Assembly (NCBI GenBank): GCA_021201665.1
Contig: JAJQEO010000071.1
Span: 52,143-116,142, forward strand
Source: Lachnospiraceae bacterium
GTDB taxonomy: Bacteria > Bacillota > Clostridia > Lachnospirales > Lachnospiraceae
DNA length: 64,000 nt
Reading direction: 5' to 3'
Position numbers and translations under genes: made by a program. The notes beneath the pieces are model-generated. The model saw nothing but the letters and a program-made list of their open reading frames with translations. It made no database searches and had not been told where the DNA came from. Positions 1 through 10,019 of this stretch are shown here, piece by piece. Within the stretch, counting starts at the first letter, position 1, and each line of letters starts with the position of its first letter.

Positions 1-375
1 CGCGTCAAATTGTCCGGGATTCCCCGCTTCCGTAAATGGTTTCCAGCTGCCGCTTACACGTATCCGGTCGCCAGGCAGATAGCTGTCCGTACCGACTGTT
101 ACCATAAGCTTCAGCCCTGGCGACAGAGTACCGGACTGACTGCCGGACTGCAGGATACTGATCTGATTTATAAAAAGCCGCACACCATCCGATACTGCAC
201 AGACCTCGTCCACGCTCGCCTCCAGCGTCAGTGTATCCCCTGAAGCAGCTATATCTGACAGGTACTCCTGTGCCGTCAAAAGCGCGAAATTTCTTCCGGA
301 GGCACGGGTTATCCCGGCCAAAACCAGAAAAAGCGCGGCCGCAAGGCACAAAAAAGCCAGCGGTCGTTTTCTCAT
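1..375 (-). CDS. comEC: ComEC/Rec2-like competence protein, N-terminal part (continues past the left edge)
   Basis: Frame not in the ORF track because it is open at the edge. Reverse-complement reads MRKRPLAFLCLAAALFLVLAGITRASGRNFALL...LPGDRIRVSGSWKPFTEAGNPGQFDA; the 'G.....G....F..A.NPGQFD' motif is typical of the ComEC N-terminal DUF4131 region; comEA lies in the same cluster. Confidence 0.75.
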   Translation of the reverse strand, partial: MRKRPLAFLCLAAALFLVLAGITRASGRNFALLTAQEYLSDIAASGDTLTLEASVDEVCAVSDGVRLFINQISILQSGSQSGTLSPGLKLMVTVGTDSYLPGDRIRVSGSWKPFTEAGNPGQFDA

Positions 376-401
376 CGCATCATCCCTTCCGAAATAATTA
401 T

Positions 402-1931
402 TCAGTCCACCCCGGCAAGGACTCCATTGTTGTCAGAAGCATCCTCTGCGGAGGCCTCAGCCTCGCCAGAGTCGTTTCCTGCCGGATCTGTCCCTGAGGA
501 TGTCGATTCATCTGACGAATCAGATACGGAGGAATCCACACCTGCTGATGCGTCTGACCCGGATGAACCCGCGTCCGCCGACGTATCTGACCCAGTTGAA
601 CCCACATCTGCTGACGCATCCGTCCCAGTTGCTCCCGCATCCGCTGATGTATCCGTCCCGGAAGTGCCCGCATTCCCCGACGCATCTGACACGAAAGTTT
701 CTGCATCCGCTGACGCATCTGTCCCGGTTGAGCCCGCGTCCGTTGATACGCCTGACACAGAAGTATCTGAAGCATCCTCTCCGGCAGATCGCGCTTCCGC
801 CGTACTCCCGGCCAGATCCTCCCCGGTTTCGGTCTCACCTGAGTCAGCATCTTCCTCTGCTTCATCCGCGTTCCCGGCCTCTTCAGTCTCCTCTAAGTTC
901 GGCTCCCCTTCTGCCTCCCCGGATTCCAGCGTCTCCATCTCTATAATCTCCTGATTCATAATAAACACATTATTCAGGTCAATCTCATCCCAGAACAACA
1001 CATTACTGGAGCCTTCGATCGTAATCTTCACGCCATTAATGGTATCAGAGGTTTCACAGATGGAATTCACGATCGCATAAAGCGCCGCCTCCGCCGAAGG
1101 AGCGTTTTCCGCCGGAGCCTGATTAAACTCTTCGCTGAAATTCAACGTACAGATACCATTTTTCTCCGAGACATCCACAATCTCCGTGGAGGAATTAAGC
1201 ACAGCCCTCCGGTCCGAATACTCCGATCCCGCTATCAGCTGCTCCACAATCACGCGTCCTAAGACCATGTTGCTCGAATAATCCACGTTCCGCACTTCTT
1301 TTTTCAGCTTTGTACCGTCCTGATTCGGGAAATACAGCACAAGGGAGGCCGACTGATAGGAATTAATGCCTCCGTTTTTGGTATCAATAAAGCTCTCCGC
1401 ATCCATCGCAGCAACAGCTTCCCCATCCGCGTCCACCAGCTGCCTGGAATCCACGGTAATCATAATTTTCGTAACGCCCGGAATCTGACAGATCGTCTTA
1501 ACCACAGCCGCGCGCAGCAGCACCTCGGTCGTGTTGCTCATCTCATAATATTCGGAGGAAAAATCAATGCGCAGCGCGTCGATTCCACGCTCATAGCCCT
1601 GATAAACCACCGTTTCGGGAATCGTACTGGCATACAGGGCATCCTCCGGAACCGTGGCCATCTGCGTCATCAGCTCCGTCATCATCTCATCAAAGGTCTC
1701 CGCTGACGGGACATAGCTGACCTCGTAAAGGCTGGTTCCTGACGAACTCTTATAATAAATCGTATAGCTGGTACTTTTGCTGCCGTTATTCGCGCAGCCG
1801 CCGAGCATCATCAGCGCGGCAGTCAGCGCCAGTACGGCAAATAATCTTTTTATACAGCTCACCGAATCCCTCCATACATCCGCCAGGGCCGACAAAAACT
1901 CGTCCGCGCGGTATGTCATAAAGCTCTCCAA
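402..1931 (-). CDS. GerMN-domain lipoprotein with repetitive Ser/Asp/Ala/Gly-rich C-terminal tail
   Basis: Lipobox-like LMLGGCANN; two GerMN-like repeats (YEVSYVPSAETFDEMMTELM...; VNSICETSDTINGVKITIEG); tail with ~11-aa repeats SGTDTSADAGA/TGTDASADVGS. Confidence 0.8.
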   Translation of the reverse strand: MESFMTYRADEFLSALADVWRDSVSCIKRLFAVLALTAALMMLGGCANNGSKSTSYTIYYKSSSGTSLYEVSYVPSAETFDEMMTELMTQMATVPEDALYASTIPETVVYQGYERGIDALRIDFSSEYYEMSNTTEVLLRAAVVKTICQIPGVTKIMITVDSRQLVDADGEAVAAMDAESFIDTKNGGINSYQSASLVLYFPNQDGTKLKKEVRNVDYSSNMVLGRVIVEQLIAGSEYSDRRAVLNSSTEIVDVSEKNGICTLNFSEEFNQAPAENAPSAEAALYAIVNSICETSDTINGVKITIEGSSNVLFWDEIDLNNVFIMNQEIIEMETLESGEAEGEPNLEETEEAGNADEAEEDADSGETETGEDLAGSTAEARSAGEDASDTSVSGVSTDAGSTGTDASADAETFVSDASGNAGTSGTDTSADAGATGTDASADVGSTGSDTSADAGSSGSDASAGVDSSVSDSSDESTSSGTDPAGNDSGEAEASAEDASDNNGVLAGVD

Positions 1932-1992
1932 CGCAGCCAGAAGATTCCTTATGGCTGACGTGTGACAATGCTGCTGATTTCAGCCATGCATG

Positions 1993-3510
1993 TCACGGCA
2001 CATATTTCAGCGGAATGCGCACCGTAAAGGTCGTTCCCTCGCCCTCGCGGCTGTAGACCTTGATAGCGCCATGGTGCATCAGCACCGCGCTCCTTGTGAT
2101 CGCCAGTCCCAGACCGGTGCCGCCGATCTCGCGGGAATGTGATTTGTCCACCCGGTAAAAGCACTCAAAAATATGCTCCTGGGAATCCTCCGGTATCCCG
2201 ATGCCGGAGTCCTCCACCTTGATATAAAAATACTTGCTGTCCACGTTCAGGGAGACATGCACCCAGCCTCCCTCTTTGTTGTACTTAATGCCATTCTCGA
2301 CCAGGTTGGAGATCGCCAGCGTCAGCTTGGTCTCATCAACCTCGGCAAGCACCGGCTTAAAGCTCTCCAGCACCAGCTCGATATTCCGCGTCGCCCCGAT
2401 CGGGCGCAGTCTTTTCAGCACCAGCTCGATCAGCTGGTTGATATTGGTCTCCTCGATATGCACATCCGAGGAACGCTTATCCATCTTCACCAGGGAGAGC
2501 AGATCCGTGATGATCTTATTCTCACGGTCGACTTCTTCCGCGATATCTGTCATGAACTCCTTGTACAGCTCCACAGGCACATCATCCTGCGCCAGGAGAG
2601 AATCCGCCAGCACCTTCATGGATGTGATCGGCGTCTTCAGCTCATGGGAGACATTTGACACAAACTCCTGTCTGGAATCCTCCTGCGCCTTCATACGTTT
2701 GAGCATGCGGTTGTACGCCTCTGCCAGAAGCTGGGTCTCCGTATAGTCCGGAATTGAAATCTCCTCATCATTCACACCCGCGACATCCTCCAGGGACTGG
2801 GTGATTTTACCAAACGGCCGCGTAAGGATCCGCGAGACATAAAACGCAATCCCAAGGATCAGAACGACCAGAATCGACTGCATCTGAAAAACCGTCCTGC
2901 TGATGCCGGCCTTTCCATTCGCGATGTCCTGGGTCGGCACGCTGATAATCATAATCCCGTCCGTCTCCCCGCTCTCAGAGTCCGTCGTCGGGATCGTCAT
3001 TTCCAGAAACTGATTGTCCTCGTCATAGTTCGTGGAATTTGTCCCCAGGAAGGTCAGAAGCACCTCTTCCGAAATAATCACCTTATCCACATCAATATCA
3101 TAGGTATCTTTAATTATGCGAAAATTACTGTTGACCAGAATGACACGCCCTGAATACAGCGACGCCATCTGGTCAATCAGCTTGTCTACCTGGTCGGAGC
3201 TGTTCCCATGCATATAGCCGGACTCCGCGATCTGCTCCAGAATCTGCTGGCACTGCGTGTTCAGGAGCTGTGCCTTCTGCTCCACGGCCTGTGCTTCGTA
3301 ATTGGACAGAACCGCCACCCTCATCAGCAGCACCGGAATCACGCCCACCAAAATAAAGAACAGGAAAATGCGTGCCTGCAGACTTTTAAAATATTTGTAA
3401 ATGAATGGCTTAATGCTGGAAATAGTAACCCACTCCCCACTTTGTATGTACGTATTTCGGCTCGCTCGGATTAGTCTCGATCTTCTCGCGCAGGCGGCGG
3501 ATATGCACAT
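1993..3510 (-). CDS. Sensor histidine kinase (WalK/PhoR-type); true start uncertain
   Basis: HAMP region, H-box 'FVSNVSHELKTPITSMKVLADSLL', N-box 'NLVENGIKYNKEGG', G-boxes 'DSGIGIPEDSQEHIFECFYRVDKSHSREIGGTGLGLAIT'. The first ~30 aa overlap the response-regulator gene. Confidence 0.9.
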   Translation of the reverse strand: MCISAACARRSRLIRASRNTYIQSGEWVTISSIKPFIYKYFKSLQARIFLFFILVGVIPVLLMRVAVLSNYEAQAVEQKAQLLNTQCQQILEQIAESGYMHGNSSDQVDKLIDQMASLYSGRVILVNSNFRIIKDTYDIDVDKVIISEEVLLTFLGTNSTNYDEDNQFLEMTIPTTDSESGETDGIMIISVPTQDIANGKAGISRTVFQMQSILVVLILGIAFYVSRILTRPFGKITQSLEDVAGVNDEEISIPDYTETQLLAEAYNRMLKRMKAQEDSRQEFVSNVSHELKTPITSMKVLADSLLAQDDVPVELYKEFMTDIAEEVDRENKIITDLLSLVKMDKRSSDVHIEETNINQLIELVLKRLRPIGATRNIELVLESFKPVLAEVDETKLTLAISNLVENGIKYNKEGGWVHVSLNVDSKYFYIKVEDSGIGIPEDSQEHIFECFYRVDKSHSREIGGTGLGLAITRSAVLMHHGAIKVYSREGEGTTFTVRIPLKYVP

Positions 3511-4099
3511 CTACGGTCCTGACATCCCCCGGATATTCGTATCCCCATACTGTATTCAGAAGGCTCTCGCGGCTGTAAACCTTGTTCGGGTTGAAAACGA
3601 GCAGCTCCAGCAGATCATACTCCTTGGTCGTCAGATTCACCTCTTTGCCCGCGATGCTGACCCTCCTGCCGTCACAGTCCAGTACCAGATCCCCCACCTC
3701 GACAATCTTGCCCTTCGGCTCAGGCGTATTTCTCTGCGATGTCCTGCGGATGATGGCCTTGAGTCTTGCCTTTACTTCGAGAATGTTAAATGGCTTTGTG
3801 ATATAGTCATCCGCTCCATACTCCAGACCCATAATCTTATCCATATCATCACCCTTGGCTGTCAGCATGACAATCGGCACATCCGAAAACTCCCGGATCT
3901 GCTGGCAGACCTCCAGTCCGTCCAGCTTCGGAAGCATCAGGTCCAGGAGAATAATATCGTATTTGTTCTCCTTTGCCAGCCGGACCGCTTCCTCGCCGTC
4001 ATACGCGCAGTCCACTTCCATGTCATCCTGCTCCAGACTGAACCGGATTCCTTTTACAATCAGCTTTTCATCATCCACTACCAGAACTCTCTTCGCCAT
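3410..4099 (-). CDS. OmpR/PhoB-family response regulator
   Basis: Receiver 'RVLVVDDEKLIVKGI...DIILLDLMLPKLDGLEVC...MLTAKGDD' and winged-helix C-terminus 'DVRTVDVHIRRLREKIE...VGYYFQH'. Confidence 0.93.
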   Translation of the reverse strand: MAKRVLVVDDEKLIVKGIRFSLEQDDMEVDCAYDGEEAVRLAKENKYDIILLDLMLPKLDGLEVCQQIREFSDVPIVMLTAKGDDMDKIMGLEYGADDYITKPFNILEVKARLKAIIRRTSQRNTPEPKGKIVEVGDLVLDCDGRRVSIAGKEVNLTTKEYDLLELLVFNPNKVYSRESLLNTVWGYEYPGDVRTVDVHIRRLREKIETNPSEPKYVHTKWGVGYYFQH

Positions 4100-4176
4100 A
4101 ATCTACTCCTCACATTTCCATCCACGCACATCACTGGCAGACGTGCCTCGCGCATCAATCACCGGATATGCACAGG

Positions 4177-5235
4177 TTACACTGTTATCAGGTCTTTTAT
4201 CTGAGAGAACACTCCGCTTTTAATTCCCGAAATGTTCTGGATCTCTTCAATCGACGCAAACGCGCCATGCGTATCGCGGTAGGCCACGATCGCGTCCGCC
4301 TTTGACTCCCCGATCCCCGGCAGAGTCATCAGCTCCTCCCGGGTCGCTGTATTAATATTTATCCTTCCGTCCGAAGCAGTCCCTGAATCCGTCGCTTCAG
4401 CGGCTGAAGAAGATGTCTCTCCGGAGCCATCCGCTGCCGCGCCTGCAGAAGAAGCATCCGTGCCGCCGGTGCCATCAGAAGTCCCGGAAATGCCCGTCCC
4501 TGAAGCACTTCCAGACATTCCCTCCGGAACCATGCCGGATTCCCTCATCAGGTCTGTCTCCTCGACCGTATAGATATAAAGCTTCTGCCCGTCGCTGAGC
4601 GTCGCGGCCTGGTTCAGCCACTCCTCATCAGCCTCGGCAGAAAACCCGCCCGCCAGCTCAACCGCGTCACAGACACGCATGTCCTCCCGGATCGGATAGA
4701 CCCCCGGGTCATTCACGGCTCCACAAACATAAACATATCCCACGATCGCTTCTGTCTCGGAAGCTTCCGATACAGATGTACTCAGCCCCGCGAGCGTATC
4801 TGGCACTCCCGTCTGATTCGATGAGACTTCCGCCTGGGCGTTATTCGCTGTACTGCCCTCTGTTTTCACATTACCGGACTGCGCATCCGAAGAATCCGCA
4901 GATTCTTCCGCATCCGCAGACTTCGTCCCGGCACTCTCCGCACCAGATACTGTCCCTGTATCGTCTGCGCCAGACGCTGTTCCTGCGCCGTCCGCGTCCG
5001 ATTCTTTCCCACTGTCGGCCGCGCCAGGCACTGTCCCTGTGCCATCCTCGTCCGATTCCCTCCCGCTGTCGTCCATGTCCGCCGCTGTTTCCTCCGTCAG
5101 TCCTGCCGTGTAGATCGGCGCGGAAGATGAGCAGCCGGAAAGGGTCAATAAAGTAAAGCATAACAGGGCTGTGACCAGCCCGATTTTTATATTTTGCATT
5201 TTTTGCAGCCACAGCTGCCGTTTCCCATATGCCAA
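4177..5235 (-). CDS. comEA: ComEA-like helix-hairpin-helix DNA-binding lipoprotein with SLBB-like domain
   Basis: C-terminal 'INTATREELMTLPGIGESKADAIVAYRDTHGAFASIEEIQNISGIKSGVFSQIKDLITV'; SLBB-like 'VYVCGAVNDPGVYPIREDMRVCDAVELAGG'; lipobox LTLSGCSS. Confidence 0.88.
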   Translation of the reverse strand: MAYGKRQLWLQKMQNIKIGLVTALLCFTLLTLSGCSSSAPIYTAGLTEETAADMDDSGRESDEDGTGTVPGAADSGKESDADGAGTASGADDTGTVSGAESAGTKSADAEESADSSDAQSGNVKTEGSTANNAQAEVSSNQTGVPDTLAGLSTSVSEASETEAIVGYVYVCGAVNDPGVYPIREDMRVCDAVELAGGFSAEADEEWLNQAATLSDGQKLYIYTVEETDLMRESGMVPEGMSGSASGTGISGTSDGTGGTDASSAGAAADGSGETSSSAAEATDSGTASDGRININTATREELMTLPGIGESKADAIVAYRDTHGAFASIEEIQNISGIKSGVFSQIKDLITV

Positions 5236-5353
5236 TTTATTTTAACGAAAAAATTACAGATTTGCAACAGATTTTTACAGTTTAGGAAAAAATTAAGGAC
5301 ATAAAATGAAACAATCAGGAGGGGTCTGCAAATTGACCAGATTTGAGCAGATA

Positions 5354-5782
5354 CTACCATTTAAACAGGATAATCCCCACTACCGCGACTGCCATGCCGA
5401 TGACTTTCCGTCCTTCGAGCGGCTGCCGCTCCACGCCGAACAGCCCCATCAGTTCAATGACATAGGCAATGATCAGCTGCGCGACCACGATGAGCATCGC
5501 CGCGCGCGCCGGTCCTAAAGCACTCATTGCCTTTACAACCGTGATGGTAATGAAAGCGCCGATCACGCCTGAAAGGAGCATATATTTCGGCTCCACGTCC
5601 GTCAGCGCCATCACATGTGTCCGGTCGGTAAACAGCCAGGCCGCGAGACAGACGAGCAGCGCCGTCAGCTGCACAAACGCAGAGGACAGCCAGAGGCTCG
5701 TCTGCTTTGTCATTTCCGTATTAAAGACACCCTGGACGCTCATAAGCGTACCTGAAACAATCGCTGTCAAAATCCCCCACAT
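5354..5782 (-). CDS. DMT-superfamily (YdcZ/DUF606-like) membrane protein
   Basis: Four-TM 142-aa protein 'MWGILTAIVSGTLMSVQGVFNTEMTKQTSLWLSSAFVQLTALLVCL...'. Confidence 0.75.
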   Translation of the reverse strand: MWGILTAIVSGTLMSVQGVFNTEMTKQTSLWLSSAFVQLTALLVCLAAWLFTDRTHVMALTDVEPKYMLLSGVIGAFITITVVKAMSALGPARAAMLIVVAQLIIAYVIELMGLFGVERQPLEGRKVIGMAVAVVGIILFKW

Positions 5783-5876
5783 TGACCCAATCCTCCCCGG
5801 TTATTATTTTAGATTAGGATACCCGGATTTTATGAAAAAATGTACTATCCGAATGAGAAAAAAGCCAATTCTGATT

Positions 5877-5925
5877 AAAAACGCCTGGCACTGCGGTATT
5901 CTCTCCCGCAATGTCAGGCGTTTTT
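5877..5925 (-). terminator. Strong hairpin flanked by A and T runs, end of arg operon (bidirectional)
   Basis: AAAAACGCCTGgCAcTGCGGtattctctcCCGCAatGTCAGGCGTTTTT between argD and the YdcZ gene. Confidence 0.75.
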
Positions 5926-6017
5926 CTATATTGATATATGATCCAGGCGGCATTTGCACCTGCTTCTTTCATCATGCGTGCGCAAGCCAAGCCGGCCGGC
6001 GTATGCGCCATGCCTTC

Positions 6018-7223
6018 TCACAAAGATGCTTCCAGTCTCCTCACCATCTCGTCGATGTCTTCTTTTTCAATCACGAGCGGCGGCACGAAGCGGAGTACAT
6101 TGCTGCCGGCGCTCATAATGACCAGCCCATTTTCAAGCGCTTTGCTTACGATCTCGCCGACCGGCCGGCCTTCGACCTCGATGCCCTGCATAAAGCCCAT
6201 TCCGCGGCGTGCTTTCAGGAAGTCATATTTTCCCACCAGCGCGTCCAGCTGCTGCTCCAGATATGGCGTGAGCGCCTGGACATGTTCAAGAATGTGAAGC
6301 TCTTCGAACAGATCAAACACCTTCGACACCGCCGCGCAGGCAAAGGGATTACCGCCATAGGTCGTACCGTGGTCTCCGGGTACCAGAGAAGCGTTCGCGA
6401 CCTTTTCACTCAATATAAACGCGCCGACCGGCACCCCGCAGCCAAGCGCCTTCGCGCTTGTCATGATATCCGGCGCCACGCCATACTGCTGGCAGGCAAA
6501 CCAGCTGCCGGTGCGGCCCATACCGCACTGAACCTCATCGAGGATCATCAGTATATCCTTCTCATCACAGAGTGCGCGGACGCCTTTCAGGAAATCAGGA
6601 TCCGCGGGATAAATGCCGCCTTCGCCCTGTACGGTCTCCAGAATAACCGCGCAGGTGCGGTCCGTAACCTGAGCCTTCACGCTCTCCAGATCGTTAAAAT
6701 CCGCAAACCTCACGCCGCCCATCAGCGGTTTAAACGCTTCCTGATAATGCGGGTTTCCGGTCACGGCAAGTGCGCCGACGCTCCTGCCGTGGAAGGAGTG
6801 ATTCATCGCGATGAGCTCATACGCCGGAGCTTCTTTTCTGTTTTTTTCCTGCTCCTTCAGATACGCGTATTTCCGTGCAGCCTTCAGGGCGCCCTCGATC
6901 GCCTCTGTTCCGCTGTTGGTGAAAAACACCTTACTGAGGCCGCTCGCCTTTGCCAGCTTCTGCGCCGCCTCGGGGAGCGGTTCGTTGTAAAAGAGATTGG
7001 ATGTGTGGATAATCTTGTCGATCTGCGCTTTCAGCGCGTCATTATAGGCCTGGTTGCCATAGCCAAGCGCAAATACCGCGATCCCTGCTCCGAAATCCAG
7101 ATATTGTTTCCCATCCACATCGGTGAGGTACACGCCCTCGCCCTTTTCAAATACGACCGGAAACCGGTTGTAGGTATGGAGCACATACTGCTCCGTGAGA
7201 TCCATATAGTCTTTGCTGATCAT
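6018..7223 (-). CDS. argD: Acetylornithine aminotransferase
   Basis: Class III aminotransferase 'EGVYLTDVDGKQYLDFGAGIAVFALGY...FFTNSGTEAIEGALK...ILDEVQCGMGRTG'; downstream of argB in the operon. Confidence 0.93.
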   Translation of the reverse strand: MISKDYMDLTEQYVLHTYNRFPVVFEKGEGVYLTDVDGKQYLDFGAGIAVFALGYGNQAYNDALKAQIDKIIHTSNLFYNEPLPEAAQKLAKASGLSKVFFTNSGTEAIEGALKAARKYAYLKEQEKNRKEAPAYELIAMNHSFHGRSVGALAVTGNPHYQEAFKPLMGGVRFADFNDLESVKAQVTDRTCAVILETVQGEGGIYPADPDFLKGVRALCDEKDILMILDEVQCGMGRTGSWFACQQYGVAPDIMTSAKALGCGVPVGAFILSEKVANASLVPGDHGTTYGGNPFACAAVSKVFDLFEELHILEHVQALTPYLEQQLDALVGKYDFLKARRGMGFMQGIEVEGRPVGEIVSKALENGLVIMSAGSNVLRFVPPLVIEKEDIDEMVRRLEASL

Positions 7224-7358
7224 TGCTCTTTTTCTCCATTTTTCTGCTATTCGTAACTGTTCAGTGTCCTCACAGCTACGTCCATACTTTGGTTCGACTT
7301 CATTCTGGTCAGATGACAGGCTTTCCCTCCATCCCTGATTGAAATACTGCTTATCCTG

Positions 7359-8294
7359 TCAGTTTTCCTGAAAATACCGTTCTTCCTGGTCGCCGATGAT
7401 GGCCGTACCGATTCCTTTGTTGGTGAAAAATTCAAGGAGCAGGCAGTGTTCAATCCGGCCGTCCAGAATGTGGACTCTCGATACCCCGGCTTCAATTGCC
7501 GCGATACAGTTCTGCAGCTTCGGCAGCATGCCTCCGCCGGCGTTGCCGCTCTTTAAAAACTCCTTTGCCTCCGGAATCGTCAGCTCGCTGATCAGAGACG
7601 TGTGATCGAGCGGGTCGCGGTAAACCCCCTCAATGTCGCTTAAGAACACCAGCTTCGCGGCCTTAACCGCCGTCGCGATCGCACAGGCCGCGTCGTCCGC
7701 GTTGATATTGAAGGAATGATATTCGTCGTCCGAGCCGACCGGGCAGATGACCGGGATAAAATCATTGTCGAGAAGCGTGTCAAGCAGCTGGGTATTGACC
7801 TCCTTTACCTCGCCGACATAGCCGATGTCCTTCCCTCCGGCAAGCTTTTTGTCCACCTTCAGCACCGTGCCATCCTTGCCGCTGATGCCGACCGCCTTCA
7901 GGCCGGTTTTTTCCATCATGGAGACGAGGCCCTTGTTGATCCGGTTCAGCACCATCTCCGCCACCTCCATCGTCTCCTTGTCCGTGACGCGCAGGCCGTT
8001 GACAAACTGTGTTTCCAGGCCGACCTTGCCGATCCACTTTGTAATCTCCTTGCCGCCGCCGTGCACAATGATCGGGCGAAAGCCGACCAGCTTTAAAAGC
8101 GCTACGTCACGGATCACGCTTTTTTTCAGCTCATGATCCACCATCGCGCTGCCGCCGTATTTCACCACAATTGTTTTCCCCTGAAAGCGCTGTATGTACG
8201 GCAGCGCCTCGATCAGGACGTTGGCTTTCGCAAGCCAGAGCTCCATATCTGTTGATTCCATGTCTTTATCCTCTATTCTTTTTCTTTTATCCAT
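7359..8294 (-). CDS. argB: Acetylglutamate kinase
   Basis: '[44 protein letters not shown]...[42 protein letters not shown]'. Start chosen after an AGGAGG-like site; ORF extends to 8321. Confidence 0.93.
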   Translation of the reverse strand: MDKRKRIEDKDMESTDMELWLAKANVLIEALPYIQRFQGKTIVVKYGGSAMVDHELKKSVIRDVALLKLVGFRPIIVHGGGKEITKWIGKVGLETQFVNGLRVTDKETMEVAEMVLNRINKGLVSMMEKTGLKAVGISGKDGTVLKVDKKLAGGKDIGYVGEVKEVNTQLLDTLLDNDFIPVICPVGSDDEYHSFNINADDAACAIATAVKAAKLVFLSDIEGVYRDPLDHTSLISELTIPEAKEFLKSGNAGGGMLPKLQNCIAAIEAGVSRVHILDGRIEHCLLLEFFTNKGIGTAIIGDQEERYFQEN

Positions 8295-8371
8295 AGCGAA
8301 ACACAATACCTCCTCAGACACACCTCAGGGCTCCGCGTTCCGCCTGTACCGGTCATAAATTAGTCTGCATC

Positions 8372-9703
8372 TCAGCTCCGATAGTCCGCATTTATTTTCA
8401 CATAATCGTATGTCAGGTCGCAGCCCCAGGCGGTGGCGGTGGCGTCACCCATTTTCAGGTCCACGATGGCCGTAACGGCGGATTCGGAAAGGATTTTCGT
8501 TGCTTCCTCCTCGCTGTAACCGTTTGGCACGCCGTTTTCAATAATCTTGATTTTCCCGGCCGCACTCTCAAAGTACACATCCACCTGTTCTGGATCGAAA
8601 TCTGCGCCGGAATATCCCATCGCGCAGAGGATCCGCCCGCAGTTGGCGTCGTGTCCGTAAATCATTGCCTTCACCAGGCTGGAGGAGACTACCGACTTGC
8701 TGATGGTCACGGCCTGCTCCTTGCTTTTAGCGCCGATAATTTTCACCTCAAGCATGGCGGTCGCGCCCTCGCCGTCTGCGGCCATCTTCTTCGCCAGAAG
8801 TGTGTTTACCTCATTGAGTGCCGCAAAAAACAGCTGATAATCCTCATTTTCTCTGGTAATCTCCGGATTCCCGGCCAGGCCGTTCGCCAGCACGAGGCAG
8901 GTGTCGTTGGTCGAGGTATCGCCGTCTACGGAGACCATATTGTAGGTGTCCGGGACGCTCGCGCTTAAAGCTTTCTGCAGCATTTCCCGGGAAATATCCG
9001 CGTCAGTCGTGATAAAGCTCAGCATCGTGCACATGTTCGGGTGAATCATGCCGCTGCCCTTGCACATGCCGCCGACGGTCACAGTTTTCCCGCCCAGTGT
9101 GATCTGTACAGCGGCTTCTTTTTTCACTGTATCCGTGGTCATAATCGCCTCCGCCGCCAGAGAGCCGCTCTTCTCATCCGGGGAAAGCTGCGGCTTCATG
9201 GCCTCAATCCCGGCACAGATCTTATCAATCGGAATCTGCTGCCCGATCACGCCGGTCGACGCGATGAGTACCTGATTTTCACGAATATCAAACAATTCGG
9301 CTGCCTTTACAGCTGTATCGCGGCAGTAGCCATAGCCCTCCTCACCGGTACAGGCATTCGCCACGCCGCTGTTGACGACTACCACATGCGCGGTGCCATC
9401 CACATCCCTTACCCTCTGTGCGGAACCGACATCCTTCTCCTCCAGATTTCCCGCAGGTCGTTCGTCGGCAGCACGATACGTGTAACATTCGCTTTCCCGG
9501 TTCCCAACACACCCCTTCACAATCGCCTGATCCCACTTAACCGGGGCGGCCTTATAAAGGTTGGTCGTAAAGGTTCCAGCCACGCGGCACGCCTTTTCGC
9601 TGTAGATCATTGCCATGTCTTTTCCGCTTTTCTTAATCCCTGCGGCGATCCCCGTCGCGCAGAAGCCTTTTGCGGCAGTCACGCCGCCTTCGATTATTTT
9701 CAT
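8372..9703 (-). CDS. argJ: Bifunctional ornithine acetyltransferase/N-acetylglutamate synthase
   Basis: 'MKIIEGGVTAAKGFCATGIAAGIKK...MCKGSGMIHPNMCTMLSFITTDADI...'; Met start at 9703 preceded by AGGAGG; ORF track extends to 9802. Confidence 0.92.
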   Translation of the reverse strand: MKIIEGGVTAAKGFCATGIAAGIKKSGKDMAMIYSEKACRVAGTFTTNLYKAAPVKWDQAIVKGCVGNRESECYTYRAADERPAGNLEEKDVGSAQRVRDVDGTAHVVVVNSGVANACTGEEGYGYCRDTAVKAAELFDIRENQVLIASTGVIGQQIPIDKICAGIEAMKPQLSPDEKSGSLAAEAIMTTDTVKKEAAVQITLGGKTVTVGGMCKGSGMIHPNMCTMLSFITTDADISREMLQKALSASVPDTYNMVSVDGDTSTNDTCLVLANGLAGNPEITRENEDYQLFFAALNEVNTLLAKKMAADGEGATAMLEVKIIGAKSKEQAVTISKSVVSSSLVKAMIYGHDANCGRILCAMGYSGADFDPEQVDVYFESAAGKIKIIENGVPNGYSEEEATKILSESAVTAIVDLKMGDATATAWGCDLTYDYVKINADYRS

Positions 9704-9719
9704 ATGAATTCTATATCCT

Positions 9720-9782
9720 CCTGATCCGGACAAGCCGGAGCCAAAACTTTGCCATTTTACGTGGGAAACTTTTCTTAAGCTC
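9720..9782. repeat. Copy of the pyrE-leader repeat immediately upstream of the argJ SD
   Basis: cctgatccggacaagccggagccaaaactttgccattttacgtgggaaacttttcttaagctcc. Confidence 0.8.
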
Positions 9783-9938
9783 CAAAATCCTGCCGTTCCC
9801 ACTAAATCGCTTTACCCAAAATCTTATCTGTACAGGCGACATCCATAAAAGTCGTCGGTGCAAAAGCGTTTCATGTCCTGTCTCCACACAAAAGTCCTCA
9901 TGAGCAATAATGCCACAGTCTTCCCATCCGTCACCCCA

Positions 9939-10004
9939 GGAGCTTATCCATGTTTCTTGCGAAAAATGGCAAAATTTCAGTTCCGGTTTGTCCGGGTTAG
10001 GTGC
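9939..10004. repeat. Inverted copy of the same repeat at the 3' side of argC
   Basis: ggagcttatccatgtttcttgcgaaaaatggcaaaatttcagttccggtttgtccgggttagg is the reverse complement of the repeat family. Confidence 0.78.
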
Positions 10005-10019
10005 CGGCCGCAGCTTGTC

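Noticed and set aside
427-954. Long ORFs on several frames opposite and within the GerMN tail (427..954 +, 500..946 +, 398..865 -)
   Set aside because: Products of low-complexity repeats read in other frames; no family resemblance, and they overlap the supported GerMN CDS.
5469-7256. 595-aa plus-strand ORF
   Set aside because: Lies antisense to argD and the YdcZ gene; His/Arg-rich composition typical of antisense reading.
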